Source of the DNA: Arthrobacter sp. zg-Y1110
GTDB taxonomy: Bacteria > Actinomycetota > Actinomycetes > Actinomycetales > Micrococcaceae
Assembly: GCF_025244865.1 (NCBI RefSeq)
Contig: NZ_CP104272.1
Location: 2,356,001 to 2,420,000, forward strand
DNA length: 64,000 nucleotides
Direction of reading: 5' to 3'
Below the pieces are notes generated by a model. The model was given only the letters and a program-made list of their open reading frames with translations. It had not been told where the DNA came from and did not search any database. The position numbers and the translations under genes are program-made. Positions 55,673 to 64,000 of the stretch are shown here, piece by piece; the first letter of the stretch is position 1; each line of letters begins with the position of its first letter.

Positions 55673-55894
55673 TTAGAGAACGAACGCGAAAACCAGACCA
55701 AGGATAGCCAGTGCTTCGGTCAGAGCCAGGCCCAGGAAGGCGATGGGCTGCAGGACGCGCTGGGCTTCCGGCTGGCGGGCAACGCCGTTGATGTAGGCCG
55801 CGAAGACCAGGCCCACGCCGATGGCGCCGCCGATAGCGGACAGGCCGTAGCCGACGAGGTTGATGTTGCCTTCGATATCCAAAACACCAGTCAT
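55673..55894 (-). CDS. atpE: F1Fo ATP synthase subunit c
   Basis: A 73-residue hairpin of two membrane helices joined by ARQPEAQ, with the ion-binding Glu in [11 protein letters not shown]. It lacks a sodium-binding pattern, so proton coupling is expected. It forms the rotor ring in the membrane. The bedaquiline-contact positions around this Glu could be compared with mycobacteria. Confidence 0.97.
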   Translation of the reverse strand: MTGVLDIEGNINLVGYGLSAIGGAIGVGLVFAAYINGVARQPEAQRVLQPIAFLGLALTEALAILGLVFAFVL

Positions 55895-55966
55895 TTGGTT
55901 TTGTTCCTTTCAAGATGCCCGTTGGGCAGGTTGCATGGTTCAGGGGGTTCCCCGGTGAGGGGAGGT

Positions 55967-56770
55967 TTAGTGTTCCTCGGCCAGGGAGCCTTGGATGTAG
56001 ATCGCGGTCAGCAGGGTAAAGACGTAGGCCTGCAGGACCTGGATCAAAACTTCGAACAGGAACATGGCGACGCCGCCTACCAGGGTGAGCGCACCCAGCG
56101 GCTTCAACAGTCCTTCAGCCTCGAGCAGCAGGAACGCGGTTCCGCTGCCGGCAAGCATGATGATGAGGTGGCCCGACAGCATGGTCGCGAAGAGTCGCAG
56201 GCTGTGCGTGATCGGACGGACCAGGAAGGTGGAGATGATTTCGATCAGCACCACGAGGGGCAGGATGGCCATCGGCACGCCGGACGGGACGGTGGCGAAC
56301 TTGAAGTAACCCAGACCGTGCTTCCGGATCCCGACGATAATCCAGGTGAAGTAGACAATCGCGGCCAGTGCATAGGCCGTACCCACGTGCGACGTGGTCG
56401 GCAGCTGGGCCAGCGGGATGGTGCCCCACAGGTTGTTGATCAGGATGAAGAAGAACAGCGCGAACAGCAGCGGAGTGAAGGACCGGAAGTCCTTTTCACC
56501 GATGATGTCCCGGCCGATCGAGTTGCGGACGAAGTTATAGCTCCATTCGCCCAGGAACTGCAGCCGGCCCGGGACCATCTGGCCCTTGCGGGCTGCGGCT
56601 ATGAAGAACCACCCGATAAGGATGACGGAAAGGAGGATAAGCAGCATCTGCTTTCCGAATCCTTCACCGCTTTCGGCGCCCCAGGGAAGGATCTCAGGGA
56701 GGTGCATGTCTTCGAGGGTAGGTGCGACGAATCCCTCGTCATTGGAGGCGGGAAGCGCAAGCGCGATCAA
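55967..56770 (-). CDS. atpB: F1Fo ATP synthase subunit a
   Basis: A 267-residue proton-channel subunit with about six hydrophobic helices; the essential Arg is in ITHSLRLFATMLSGH. TTG start at 56770 is supported by GAGAGGAAACGCG immediately upstream. It faces the c-ring and provides the proton half-channels. Confidence 0.94.
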   Translation of the reverse strand: MIALALPASNDEGFVAPTLEDMHLPEILPWGAESGEGFGKQMLLILLSVILIGWFFIAAARKGQMVPGRLQFLGEWSYNFVRNSIGRDIIGEKDFRSFTPLLFALFFFILINNLWGTIPLAQLPTTSHVGTAYALAAIVYFTWIIVGIRKHGLGYFKFATVPSGVPMAILPLVVLIEIISTFLVRPITHSLRLFATMLSGHLIIMLAGSGTAFLLLEAEGLLKPLGALTLVGGVAMFLFEVLIQVLQAYVFTLLTAIYIQGSLAEEH

Positions 56771-56855
56771 CGCGTTTCCTCTCTGCTGTGTCCATCGTTG
56801 GGCATATCATTGGTGGGCACGCATGATGTGCGCCCATTAGTTCGGTTTTGTGAAA

Positions 56856-57131
56856 TCAATTCGATTTATCCGTATCCGGCTGTTTTCCGCCCGTGACGGG
56901 TCGGTCCGCACCCGAGGTGCGCCTGTGTGCGGAGGCCACATAGTAGCCACTGACCGCGCCCAGAACGATACCGGCCGGTAAAATCCAGCGAGTTCCCAGG
57001 AGACTATCCAGGCTCCACCCTATCAAACCCAAGGCGATGATTCCCGCCAGGACATACTGGAGCAGTGCGCGCCGCCTGGAGGACGGCGCCTGGAAGGCCG
57101 CAGGGCCGGACGAAGGCCGATTCTTAGGCAT
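56856..57131 (-). CDS. Small AtpI/AtpZ-like membrane protein
   Basis: A 91-residue protein with two hydrophobic segments (LLQYVLAGIIALGLIGWSL and WILPAGIVLGAVSGYYVAS) and a hydrophilic tail. Its place before atpB and overall plan match small ATP synthase assembly or Mg2+-related proteins (AtpZ-like). The ATG at 57131 is chosen over a TTG-like upstream start; it overlaps the preceding gene by 8 bases. Confidence 0.75.
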   Translation of the reverse strand: MPKNRPSSGPAAFQAPSSRRRALLQYVLAGIIALGLIGWSLDSLLGTRWILPAGIVLGAVSGYYVASAHRRTSGADRPVTGGKQPDTDKSN

Positions 57132-57606
57132 TTGCGCCTCCTTGGGGACTGGAATCGTCAGCATCGTTGTAAATCAGGTGGCGGGTCGTCGAAAAGGCGC
57201 GGATTTCCGCCGCCTGCCAAAGGACCACTGCACCGACGGCCGTCAAGGCGAACCATTCACGGTGCAGCCAAACAGGTGTTCCGAGCCCGAAAAGAATAAC
57301 GGCAAAACCCACAACCTTTATGGCATAGGTAACGGCGAACATTCCAATGGCTCCGGAGGGATTGCGCCGTCCGACAACGTGGCCGACCAGGAGGCTGATT
57401 CCGAAGAATGCGGCAATAACGAACCAGCCCAGAAGGGAGCTCGCCGCTGCAAACAGATCCGCCGTGAGAGCCGCCGCGGCTGCTGCCAGGACGGCGGCGG
57501 AGCCGGTCACGGCAAGGGCCTTCCAGAGGATCCCCAACCAGGGGGCCTTCGTTGGCCCGGAGGGGGTCAGGTATCCGCCGGGGCGGGTACCGTCTGCGGA
57601 TCTCAT
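57124..57606 (-). CDS. ATP synthase protein I-like membrane protein
   Basis: A 160-residue protein with four hydrophobic helices, resembling the AtpI group that helps assemble the c-ring. It precedes the small AtpZ-like gene with an 8-base overlap. A GRRNPSGAIGMFAVTYAIKVVGF loop is typical. Actinobacterial genomes keep a poorly conserved atpI here (Rv1303 position). A weak promoter candidate (TAGAAT, 57688-57683) lies about 75 bases upstream. Confidence 0.75.
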   Translation of the reverse strand: MRSADGTRPGGYLTPSGPTKAPWLGILWKALAVTGSAAVLAAAAAALTADLFAAASSLLGWFVIAAFFGISLLVGHVVGRRNPSGAIGMFAVTYAIKVVGFAVILFGLGTPVWLHREWFALTAVGAVVLWQAAEIRAFSTTRHLIYNDADDSSPQGGANA

Positions 57607-57732
57607 GGTGGAGGCAATCTTCCTTGCTGGTTCTGCTGGAGCCGGAGGGCTTCGTGACGGGGCGGGCTACCGCGACCCTTGAATTCTACAGTACATAGAA
57701 GATGCCCCCGGCAGGGCGTGCGCTGCCTCTGG

Positions 57733-58728
57733 TCAGGCCACTGTCCGCCGGGCGAACAGGCGCGGCGACGCGAGGTAGAAGGCCAGCACCGCGACGGCGA
57801 AGAGGACCCCGGCTACCGTCGCACCTGCACCGGCACCGGCAGTGAGCAGCCCGGTAACTCCGACGGCCACGGTGCAGCCGGTGACAACCAGGGACACCTG
57901 AACGTGGCTCAGCCCGGCATCGGTCAGCCGCTGGTAGACGTGCTGGCGGTGCGCCGAGTACCACCGCTCCCCGCGACGCATGCGGCGCAGGAGCGTGGTG
58001 AAGGTGTCCGCCAGATAGATAACGATCGGGAACAGCAGGTATTCCACGTAGACACCGGCCAGGAACGCGGCGACGGCAATACCGGCGATGGATGACCCCA
58101 GCAGGTAGCTGCCGACGTCGCCCAGGAAAACCTGTCCCCTGCCGAGGTTCCAGGGCAGGAAGGCGGCAAAAGCCGCGGCCACCACTGCTCCCGTAACGGT
58201 CAGCCAGACGTGGTCCGACAGCACGCCGCTGATGGAGTACAGGGTACCCACCACCAGTCCATGCAGCCCGGAGATTCCGTTGATGCCGTCCATGAAGTTG
58301 GCGACGTTGATGTAGGCCGCTATTGCAAGGCCGCCCACGGGAACCCACCACCAGCTTTGCTCCATGGTCCAGGCCAGTCCGGCCGTTCCAAGCAGGCCGA
58401 TGGCGAGCTGGGTAGCCGCCCGGGTCCGGACGGAGACGCCGCGCCAGTCCTCGATCCAGCCCAGCAGCGATGCCGCGCCGATCACGGCAATCAGAATGGC
58501 GAGCACCGAACGGTCAACGGCCACCAGCCCCGTCAGCAGCGCCAGCATGAGGCCGGCCAGGACACCGGCGGCAGTGGTTGCACCCACCCCGCGGATGACT
58601 GCCTTGGTGTGCGAGGACCGCTCATTGGGGACATCGAGGACACCCAGCCGGCGCAGCAGGGGGATAAAAAGGAAGGGCAGCAGCAGGCTCGCCAGAAAAG
58701 CAGCAGCGGCGCACAGCACCAGCAGCAT
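57733..58728 (-). CDS. Polyprenyl-phosphate sugar-1-phosphate transferase, WbpL-like
   Basis: A 331-residue integral membrane enzyme (about ten helices) of the MraY/WecA family that links a HexNAc-1-P to undecaprenyl phosphate. Seen: GWIEDWRGVS (an ED in place of the common DD), NFMDGINGISG, FLGDVGSYLLG and a C-terminal AHRQHVYQRL motif. That last motif is closer to WbpL-type FucNAc/QuiNAc transferases than to WecA's HIHH. The neighbouring dehydratase and reductase support this reading. It occupies the rfe position of the conserved actinobacterial tsaC-rfe-atpI order. It overlaps the dehydratase by one base (TAATG). Confidence 0.82.
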   Translation of the reverse strand: MLLVLCAAAAFLASLLLPFLFIPLLRRLGVLDVPNERSSHTKAVIRGVGATTAAGVLAGLMLALLTGLVAVDRSVLAILIAVIGAASLLGWIEDWRGVSVRTRAATQLAIGLLGTAGLAWTMEQSWWWVPVGGLAIAAYINVANFMDGINGISGLHGLVVGTLYSISGVLSDHVWLTVTGAVVAAAFAAFLPWNLGRGQVFLGDVGSYLLGSSIAGIAVAAFLAGVYVEYLLFPIVIYLADTFTTLLRRMRRGERWYSAHRQHVYQRLTDAGLSHVQVSLVVTGCTVAVGVTGLLTAGAGAGATVAGVLFAVAVLAFYLASPRLFARRTVA

Positions 58729-60659
58729 TAGCCGGTCCGCCGTTCGCTGTAGGGTTCCCCGGGCTCATTTGCCGCGTCACCGGGGGCGCCGGGATGGCGG
58801 GCACCCGGAATGCGCACAATCTCGCCGGCATCGGTTGCGGCGCCGTCCGTCGGCACGCTGCCGGGTTCTATCCCGCAGCGCCGCAGCCAGTCGGTCAGGT
58901 CCAGCTCATCGGGATCCAGCACGGCAACCGCGGCGTGGGAGATCTTCGGATGCAGGGGACGGGAGTCCTCTTCCCCGGTGCCGACGAGGATCTCGTGCAG
59001 CTTTTCGCCCTGGCGCAGTCCGGTGAAGACAATTTCGATGTCCTTGCCGGACATCGCGATCATGCGGCGGGCGACGTCGAGGATCTTCACGGGCTCGCCC
59101 ATGTCCAGGATCATCACCTCTCCCCCGCGGCCGATCGCGCCGGCCTGGATCACCAGCTGGCAGGCCTCGGGGATCGTCATGAAGAACCGGGTCACCTCCG
59201 GGTCGGTCACGGTGACCGGTCCGCCCTGCCGGATCTGTTCGCTGAAGAGCGGCAGCATGGAGCCCCGGCTGCCGATTACATTGCCGAACCGCACGGACAC
59301 GTACCGCTCGCCGGTGGCGCGGGCCATCCAGGCCGTGAGCTTTTCGGCTACGCGCTTGGAATGGCCGAGGACCGTGGTGGGGTTCGCTGCCTTATCGGTG
59401 GAGATATTCACGAAGTGGCGCACGTTGGCCTTGCGGGCCGCGGCCAGCACGTTCGCGGTGCCGATGATATTGGTCTTCCAGGCTTCCTGCGGGTACTGCT
59501 CCAGCAGGGAGACATGCTTCAGGGCGGCGGCGTGGAAAACGACGTCGGGGCGGCGTTCGCGGAAGATACGGTCCAGTGCTTCGGGGTCGCGGATGTCCGC
59601 CAGGACCGTGTCCGGGCCGTCCAGCAGGCCGCGGCCGGTGATGGAGAGCTGGGTCAGCTGCAGGCCGGTCTCGTCCCGGTCCACCATGATCAGTTCGCCG
59701 GGATTGAAGGCGGTGATCTGGCGGCAGAGTTCGGAGCCGATGGAACCGCCGGCACCCGTGACGAGGACCTTCTTCCCGGACAGGTAGCCGGCAACTTCGT
59801 CCACATGGATGTCGACCGGCCGGCGCCCGATGAGGTCTTCGACCGCCACGTCGCGGAAGTCGCCCAGTCCGGCGCCGTCGCCCTTCGAGAGCATGTCCTT
59901 GAGCGGCGGAAGCACCAGGACGCGCAGGTCCAGGCCTTCGGCGAGATCGGAAATCTCACGGACCTGCTTCGCTTCCACATCGGCAATGGCCACCACCAGC
60001 ACCGTGGCACGGGTCCGCTGCACCAGTTCGGGAAGGTCTACGAGTTTGCCGAGCACCGGAACAGTGGCCAGCCTCAGGTGCTTCTTGGACGGGTCGTCGT
60101 CGACCAGGCCAACCGGGTAGTACGGCGACTCCGGGTCCTTCATCATCCGTGACACCAGGGAACCGCCAAGGAATCCCGCGCCGTACACAAGGGCACGCTG
60201 GGCCTCTTCCCCCGGCCGTGCCTTGCTCTCCACGTACATCCGCTTGACGTACCTGATTGCCGCCATAAACAGGCAGGCGAAGGGGAAGGCGATCATTCCG
60301 GTGCTGCGCGGGATATCGATCACGAGTCCGAACAAGGCGCTTGCGAGGACCAGGATGGCGGAGACAATGAGCGTCACCACCGCCAGCAGGCGCATCTCAT
60401 GGAAACTGCCGAAGCTGTAGCGGCCGCGGTAGAGGGCAAACGAATAGCCGACTATCAGCTGGGTCAGGACGGCTACGCCGCAGAAGACGGCCAGTCCGCC
60501 CGGGTTGATCTGCTCGACAGTGAGTTCATAGCGGAGCACCAGCGCGAGGCCGATGGACACGATCCAGGCCAGGGAGTCCAGCATGTACTGCGACCAGAGC
60601 CACAGGACGGGCTTTTCCTCCCTGGGAAGGTGACTGTTGTCCGTAGGTTTTTGCCTCAT
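58728..60659 (-). CDS. Membrane NDP-sugar dehydratase/epimerase, FlaA1/WbpM-like
   Basis: A 643-residue enzyme: four N-terminal membrane helices, a first Rossmann-like region (RALVYGAGFLGGSLVSRM), then the SDR domain (VLVTGAGGSIGSELCRQI, HAAALKHV, NISTDKAANPTTVLGHSKR). Large members convert UDP-GlcNAc to the 4-keto-6-deoxy sugar. The catalytic position given as Met in WbpM (or Tyr) reads Leu here (VLGHSK). The ATG at 60659 follows TTGAGGACC and is preferred over a TTG at 60668. It is coupled to the WbpL-like gene. Confidence 0.88.
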   Translation of the reverse strand: MRQKPTDNSHLPREEKPVLWLWSQYMLDSLAWIVSIGLALVLRYELTVEQINPGGLAVFCGVAVLTQLIVGYSFALYRGRYSFGSFHEMRLLAVVTLIVSAILVLASALFGLVIDIPRSTGMIAFPFACLFMAAIRYVKRMYVESKARPGEEAQRALVYGAGFLGGSLVSRMMKDPESPYYPVGLVDDDPSKKHLRLATVPVLGKLVDLPELVQRTRATVLVVAIADVEAKQVREISDLAEGLDLRVLVLPPLKDMLSKGDGAGLGDFRDVAVEDLIGRRPVDIHVDEVAGYLSGKKVLVTGAGGSIGSELCRQITAFNPGELIMVDRDETGLQLTQLSITGRGLLDGPDTVLADIRDPEALDRIFRERRPDVVFHAAALKHVSLLEQYPQEAWKTNIIGTANVLAAARKANVRHFVNISTDKAANPTTVLGHSKRVAEKLTAWMARATGERYVSVRFGNVIGSRGSMLPLFSEQIRQGGPVTVTDPEVTRFFMTIPEACQLVIQAGAIGRGGEVMILDMGEPVKILDVARRMIAMSGKDIEIVFTGLRQGEKLHEILVGTGEEDSRPLHPKISHAAVAVLDPDELDLTDWLRRCGIEPGSVPTDGAATDAGEIVRIPGARHPGAPGDAANEPGEPYSERRTG

Positions 60660-60727
60660 GGTCCTCAACGGGTAGGTACCCGGCTTTCTTCTCGGTGATG
60701 CGAAGAGCTGGCGGAAGAATCCGGTGT

Positions 60728-60745
60728 AATAGACTGGAATCTATT
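60728..60745. promoter_or_regulatory. AATAGA-N6-TCTATT inverted repeat
   Basis: A perfect 6+6 inverted repeat in the divergent gap between the dehydratase and the first glycosyltransferase; a possible operator or promoter element for the polysaccharide genes. Confidence 0.35.
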
Positions 60746-60816
60746 CAGCATACTAACTGCACACCCTCTCCGGTTTCGGTCTTGGCCGATCCCCCGGGTT
60801 GCCTGAAAGGACCATC

Positions 60817-61716
60817 TTGCCGGACTCAGTGGCCGTAGCAGCAGTGACCTTCGACCGTCCGGACGATGTGAAGATCCTACTGGAGGCACTGGCCGCGCAG
60901 AGCGGCAACATCACGTCCGTGGCGCTCGTGGACTCCGGCAAGAGCCCGGTTTCGGAGATCGCCGAAGCGTCGTCGGCACCGGTTAATTACATCCGGTCAA
61001 GCACCAATCTGGGCGGAGCCGGCGGTTTTTCGCTCGCCATCCTTTCGGCCATGGCCTCCGGCGCCGAGTGGATCTGGATCATGGACGACGACGCCCATCC
61101 CGAAGATCCCGAATGCGTCGCCACCCTGTTGGCTGCAGCGAAGGAACGCGGCCTCGACGTCGTCCTGCCGCTCGTGGTTGCCCCGGGGGCGCCGGACACG
61201 CTGTCCTTCCACTTCCGCCTCGACGGGAAGCTCACCCATGACCGGGCCGAAGTAGCTGCCCGCGGCTTCCTGCCCAATGTGGGGCACTTCTTCAACGGCG
61301 CCCTGATCCGCGCGGATGTCTTCTACCGGGTGGGACTGCCGGACCTCCGCCTGTTTATCCGCGGCGACGAGACGGACTTCATGATCCGGCTGCGCCGGGC
61401 GGGCATCGAATTCGGCACGGTCACCACGGTGGCCCTGACGCATCCGGCAGCCTGGGCCGAAGTGCAGCCCGTCCTGGGCGACCGGATGCATGTCCTGGTC
61501 CCCGAGACGCCGTTCAAGCAGTTCTACTTCTACCGCAACCGGGGCCACCTCACCCGGCGCTACACGAGGGTGAAGTCCTTCGTGGCCGACGCCGTGGGAT
61601 ACCCCATCCACTTCGCTCGAACCCGGGATCCCCGCGGCTTCGCCAACTGGCTGCGCGCCTACGCGGCAGGCATGGGCGGGCGCCGCTTCGGACCGCCGTC
61701 GGACTTCGGGTTCTAA
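60817..61716 (+). CDS. Glycosyltransferase family 2, GlfT1/rhamnosyltransferase-like
   Basis: A 299-residue GT-A glycosyltransferase. It starts VAVAAVTFDRPDDVKILLEAL; the NLGGAGGF motif and DDD (WIMDDDAHP) bind the nucleotide-sugar; HFFNGALIR and FIRGDETDFMIRLRRAGI follow. This pattern is shared with galactofuranosyl- and rhamnosyltransferases. A TTG start at 60817 is supported by AAAGGA seven bases upstream. The acceptor and donor are unknown. Confidence 0.85.
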   Translation: MPDSVAVAAVTFDRPDDVKILLEALAAQSGNITSVALVDSGKSPVSEIAEASSAPVNYIRSSTNLGGAGGFSLAILSAMASGAEWIWIMDDDAHPEDPECVATLLAAAKERGLDVVLPLVVAPGAPDTLSFHFRLDGKLTHDRAEVAARGFLPNVGHFFNGALIRADVFYRVGLPDLRLFIRGDETDFMIRLRRAGIEFGTVTTVALTHPAAWAEVQPVLGDRMHVLVPETPFKQFYFYRNRGHLTRRYTRVKSFVADAVGYPIHFARTRDPRGFANWLRAYAAGMGGRRFGPPSDFGF

Positions 61717-61717
61717 C

Positions 61718-62704
61718 GTGGACGTCGTCCAGGAACCGGTCCCGCTGACGATCGTCATCACGACGTTCAACCGCTCCGGCTACCTCGCCGGCCTGCTGGA
61801 GAGCGTCAAGCGGCTCAACCCCGCGCCTGCGTCGGTTGTCGTGGTGGACAATGCCAGCACCGATGACACGCCCGAGGTTCTGGAATCAGCGCGCGCCGGC
61901 TTCCCCGCCCCGCTGTCCGTCCTGCGGCTGGAGACCAACACCGGCGGGGCCGGCGGGTTCGCAGCCGGGGTCGAGGCTGCCCTGGACTCCGGCGCACAGT
62001 GGCTGTGGCTGATGGACGACGACGTCGAGGTCCTCCCGGATGCCGTGGCTGCGCTGCGCAAGTGGACCGGCAGTTACGACTGCATCCACGGCCGGCGGTT
62101 CGATGCCGGCGGGGAACCGTTCTTCTGGCAGCACCGCTTCGTCCCGTTCCTGGGCGTGCACCTGCCGGTGCCGGGCAACGTTTTCCGCGATTCCCCCGTT
62201 TTCGACACCAACGTGGGCTGCTTTGAGGGAATGCTGATCAGTGCCGGCCAGGTGCGCCGGATAGGCCTCCCGGATGCCCGCTACTTCATCAACGGCGACG
62301 ATGTAATTTACGGCTGGCTCGCCTCCCTGGACCGGCCGGTGGCCTATGTCAACGATTTCGTCATCCGCAAGGTCCGGGTGCAGAGACAGATCGACCTCGG
62401 CATCCGCCACCTCAACGATTCCAGCGACCTCGGCCGCTTCACTGCCATGCGCAACCGCGGCCATACAGCCCGGTACCTGCAGGTCCACGGCCGGTATCAC
62501 CGGTTCGGATTCGGACTCGGGACCTTCCTGACCGCAGGCAAGGAACTGCTCAGGCTGGTTGCCGTGGAGCATTCACTGCGCGGTGCCGGGCGCCTCTGGG
62601 CCGGCTGGCGCGGTGCCCGGCGCATCCTCCGGGACCGGTCCTGGTCCCCGATGCCCCCGTTGTCCGCGCCGGAGCAGCCATCGACACGAAAGCAGCAGGT
62701 TTGA
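61718..62704 (+). CDS. Glycosyltransferase family 2
   Basis: A 328-residue GT-A enzyme closely related in layout to its upstream neighbour: TIVITTFNRSGYLAGLLES, NTGGAGGFAAG, WLMDDDVEVL, and FINGDDVIYGW. GTG start one base after the preceding stop. Together the two probably extend the same lipid-linked glycan. A C-terminal basic/amphipathic region may associate with the membrane. Confidence 0.85.
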   Translation: MDVVQEPVPLTIVITTFNRSGYLAGLLESVKRLNPAPASVVVVDNASTDDTPEVLESARAGFPAPLSVLRLETNTGGAGGFAAGVEAALDSGAQWLWLMDDDVEVLPDAVAALRKWTGSYDCIHGRRFDAGGEPFFWQHRFVPFLGVHLPVPGNVFRDSPVFDTNVGCFEGMLISAGQVRRIGLPDARYFINGDDVIYGWLASLDRPVAYVNDFVIRKVRVQRQIDLGIRHLNDSSDLGRFTAMRNRGHTARYLQVHGRYHRFGFGLGTFLTAGKELLRLVAVEHSLRGAGRLWAGWRGARRILRDRSWSPMPPLSAPEQPSTRKQQV

Positions 62705-63675
62705 GCACTCCTTCTCCAGGCCCCGTCCCTTCCGCCGCCACCCCCTCGGTGTGGACGGTCCTGGGCGGCACCGGATTCATTGGTTCAGCCGTCCGCGCCG
62801 CCCTGGCTGCGCGCGGGGTCGAGGTCCGGTCCGTTTCCGCTCCCCGGCTGCGTACCGACGCTGCGGACGTAGCCGGTTTACTTGCGGATGCCGCAGCACT
62901 GGACACGGAGCGGAGCCGCCTGGCCGATGCCTTCGCGGGTGCCGACGTCGTAGTGAATGCCGCTGGACTGGCGACGCCGGGAGCAACGGACTCCCCCGAA
63001 CTCCGGGGTGCGAACTCGCTGCTGCCTGCGTTGGTTGCCGATGCCGCGGATGCCGCCGGTGTCCGCCGGTTCGTCCACCTAAGCAGCGCGGCCGTGCAGG
63101 GGCACCGTCCGTTCCTGGACGAAAGCCCGCATGTGGAGCCGTTTTCGGCCTACTCCCGTTCCAAGGCGCTCGGCGAACAGGTCCTTTCCGCCCGGAACGG
63201 CGGGTCCTGCAGCGTTGCCACGGTCCGTGCCACATCGGTCCAGGGGCCGGGCCGGGCGACGACGGCTAAGCTAAGCCGGCTCGCGGCCTCGCCGCTGGCA
63301 TCCGTAGCCGGTCGCGGAACCGCACCCAGCCCCGTAAGTTCAGTAGATTCACTGGTCGACTTCGTCCTGCGGGTAGGCACCCACATCGGCCCGGTTCCTG
63401 CAGTGGTGCTGCAGCCCTGGGAACAGGCGTCGGTGTCCTCCGTCCTTGAAGCCGCAGGCGGCCGGCGTCCGGCACATCTGCCGGTCTGGTTCTGCCGCAT
63501 GGCACTGCGGTCCGGCTATGCGCTCTCCTCATTGGCCGGGGAGCGGCTGCACGGAGCACTGCGACGCGTGGAGATGATGTGGTTCGGGCAGCGTCAGGAG
63601 CCCGGCTGGGCCGAGGCCACGGGCAACGTCCCGGAACCCCGCGTCCGCGAGGTCCTGGAAGCTTCCCGGAACTAA
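62701..63675 (+). CDS. SDR-type NAD-dependent epimerase/reductase
   Basis: A 324-residue Rossmann enzyme: GGTGFIGSAV at the N-terminus, HLSSAAVQGH and the YSRSK active-site motif. Such SDRs reduce or epimerise 4-keto sugars; next to WbpM/WbpL-like genes it could be the WbpK/WbpV-type reductase forming UDP-FucNAc or UDP-QuiNAc. TTG start overlapping the previous stop by four bases (TTGA). Convergent with tsaC: the two stop codons overlap at 63672-63675. Confidence 0.8.
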   Translation: MSTPSPGPVPSAATPSVWTVLGGTGFIGSAVRAALAARGVEVRSVSAPRLRTDAADVAGLLADAAALDTERSRLADAFAGADVVVNAAGLATPGATDSPELRGANSLLPALVADAADAAGVRRFVHLSSAAVQGHRPFLDESPHVEPFSAYSRSKALGEQVLSARNGGSCSVATVRATSVQGPGRATTAKLSRLAASPLASVAGRGTAPSPVSSVDSLVDFVLRVGTHIGPVPAVVLQPWEQASVSSVLEAAGGRRPAHLPVWFCRMALRSGYALSSLAGERLHGALRRVEMMWFGQRQEPGWAEATGNVPEPRVREVLEASRN

Positions 63676-64000
63676 ACCGGCTTCTGGTCTTTGGCCAGGG
63701 AGGGCGCAGTACCGGCGGCTGCGGGTTCTTCGCCCAGATCCAGGATCCCCGGAACCACTTCGCGCAGGGCGGCAATGCTGATCGCACCGCTGCGCACCAC
63801 CCGCATCGGTTCGCTGGTGGCGTCCACAATGGTGGACGGCACTCCGTCGCTGCCGGCCACCGGACGGTGTCCGGCCTCCAGATAGACCTCCACGGATTCG
63901 CCCAGCTGTTCGCGGGCCTGCGCCGCGGTCTGTCCGGCCGGTGATCCCGTACGGTTGGCCGAGGACACGGCCAGCGGCCCGGTCACAGCCAGCAGGTCCA
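63672..64000 (-). CDS. tsaC: L-threonylcarbamoyladenylate synthase (Sua5/TsaC), 5' end outside window
   Basis: About 109 codons, the C-terminal part, of the YrdC/Sua5 enzyme that makes threonylcarbamoyl-AMP for tRNA t6A37. Seen: LAVTGPLAVSSANRTGSPAG, VPSTIVDAT and VVRSGAISIAALREVVP. Open to the window end. It is the gene that sits beside rfe and atpI in related genomes, here separated from them by the polysaccharide module. Confidence 0.92.
   Translation of the reverse strand, partial: DLLAVTGPLAVSSANRTGSPAGQTAAQAREQLGESVEVYLEAGHRPVAGSDGVPSTIVDATSEPMRVVRSGAISIAALREVVPGILDLGEEPAAAGTAPSLAKDQKPV

Overview
The window is high-GC chromosomal DNA from an actinobacterium. Arthrobacter or a close Micrococcaceae relative fits best. 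The pointers are a NucS endonuclease (non-canonical mismatch repair), proteins of the DUF2017, DUF3039, DUF2550 and DUF222/HNH families, actinobacterial gene orders (clpS-DUF2017-murI-MBL-rph-rdgB; tsaC/rfe-position gene/atpI/atpBEFHAGDC/DUF2550/murA/nucS) and many GTG and TTG starts. Taxonomy is inferred from families and gene order only. I saw no tRNA, rRNA, CRISPR array, prophage or intact insertion sequence.

Layout. 1-9.4 kb: the 3' part of an RND efflux pump, a DUF222/HNH protein, a repeat-rich gap, then a small stress or drug-response group (LLM flavin oxidoreductase, MarR regulator, MFS exporter, M20 peptidase). 9.4-16.2 kb: an Lrp/AsnC regulator divergent from an amino-acid permease, then a 2-oxoacid dehydrogenase operon whose E2 is reduced to a free lipoyl domain followed, after one in-frame amber codon, by an alpha/beta hydrolase. 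A soluble Ser/Thr kinase and a tiny acidic protein follow. 16.3-26.6 kb: MFS, sbcCD, aquaporin, a 700-base non-coding stretch with several repeat families, a degenerate ADP-ribosylglycohydrolase, an exonuclease-BRCT protein and DedA. 26.7-34.6 kb: rdgB, rph, a secreted hydrolase, an MBL protein, murI, DUF2017, clpS and the NAD-salvage pair pncB-pncA. 34.6-47.7 kb: helicase, DUF3039, an ABC transporter, an old-yellow-enzyme homologue, a thioredoxin-fold/TPR protein, a membrane protein, an AI-2E family transporter, nucS, nagA and a cold-shock gene. 47.8-57.7 kb: murA, DUF2550 and the complete F1Fo ATP synthase operon. 57.7-64 kb: a surface-polysaccharide module (WbpL-like phosphosugar transferase, FlaA1/WbpM-like dehydratase, two GT2 glycosyltransferases, an SDR reductase) lying between the ATP synthase operon and tsaC.

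How the parts work together. The Lrp-type regulator, permease and dehydrogenase share a candidate operator (ATTTGTACA) and look like one amino-acid or oxoacid catabolic unit. PncB and PncA form a nicotinamide-to-NAMN salvage pathway. The WbpM-, reductase- and WbpL-like proteins suggest synthesis and lipid loading of a 2-acetamido-2,6-dideoxyhexose, which the two glycosyltransferases would extend. The most unusual item is the split E2 (lipoyl domain / hydrolase) of the dehydrogenase operon. The most unusual non-coding item is the intergenic motif array around 23.5 kb.
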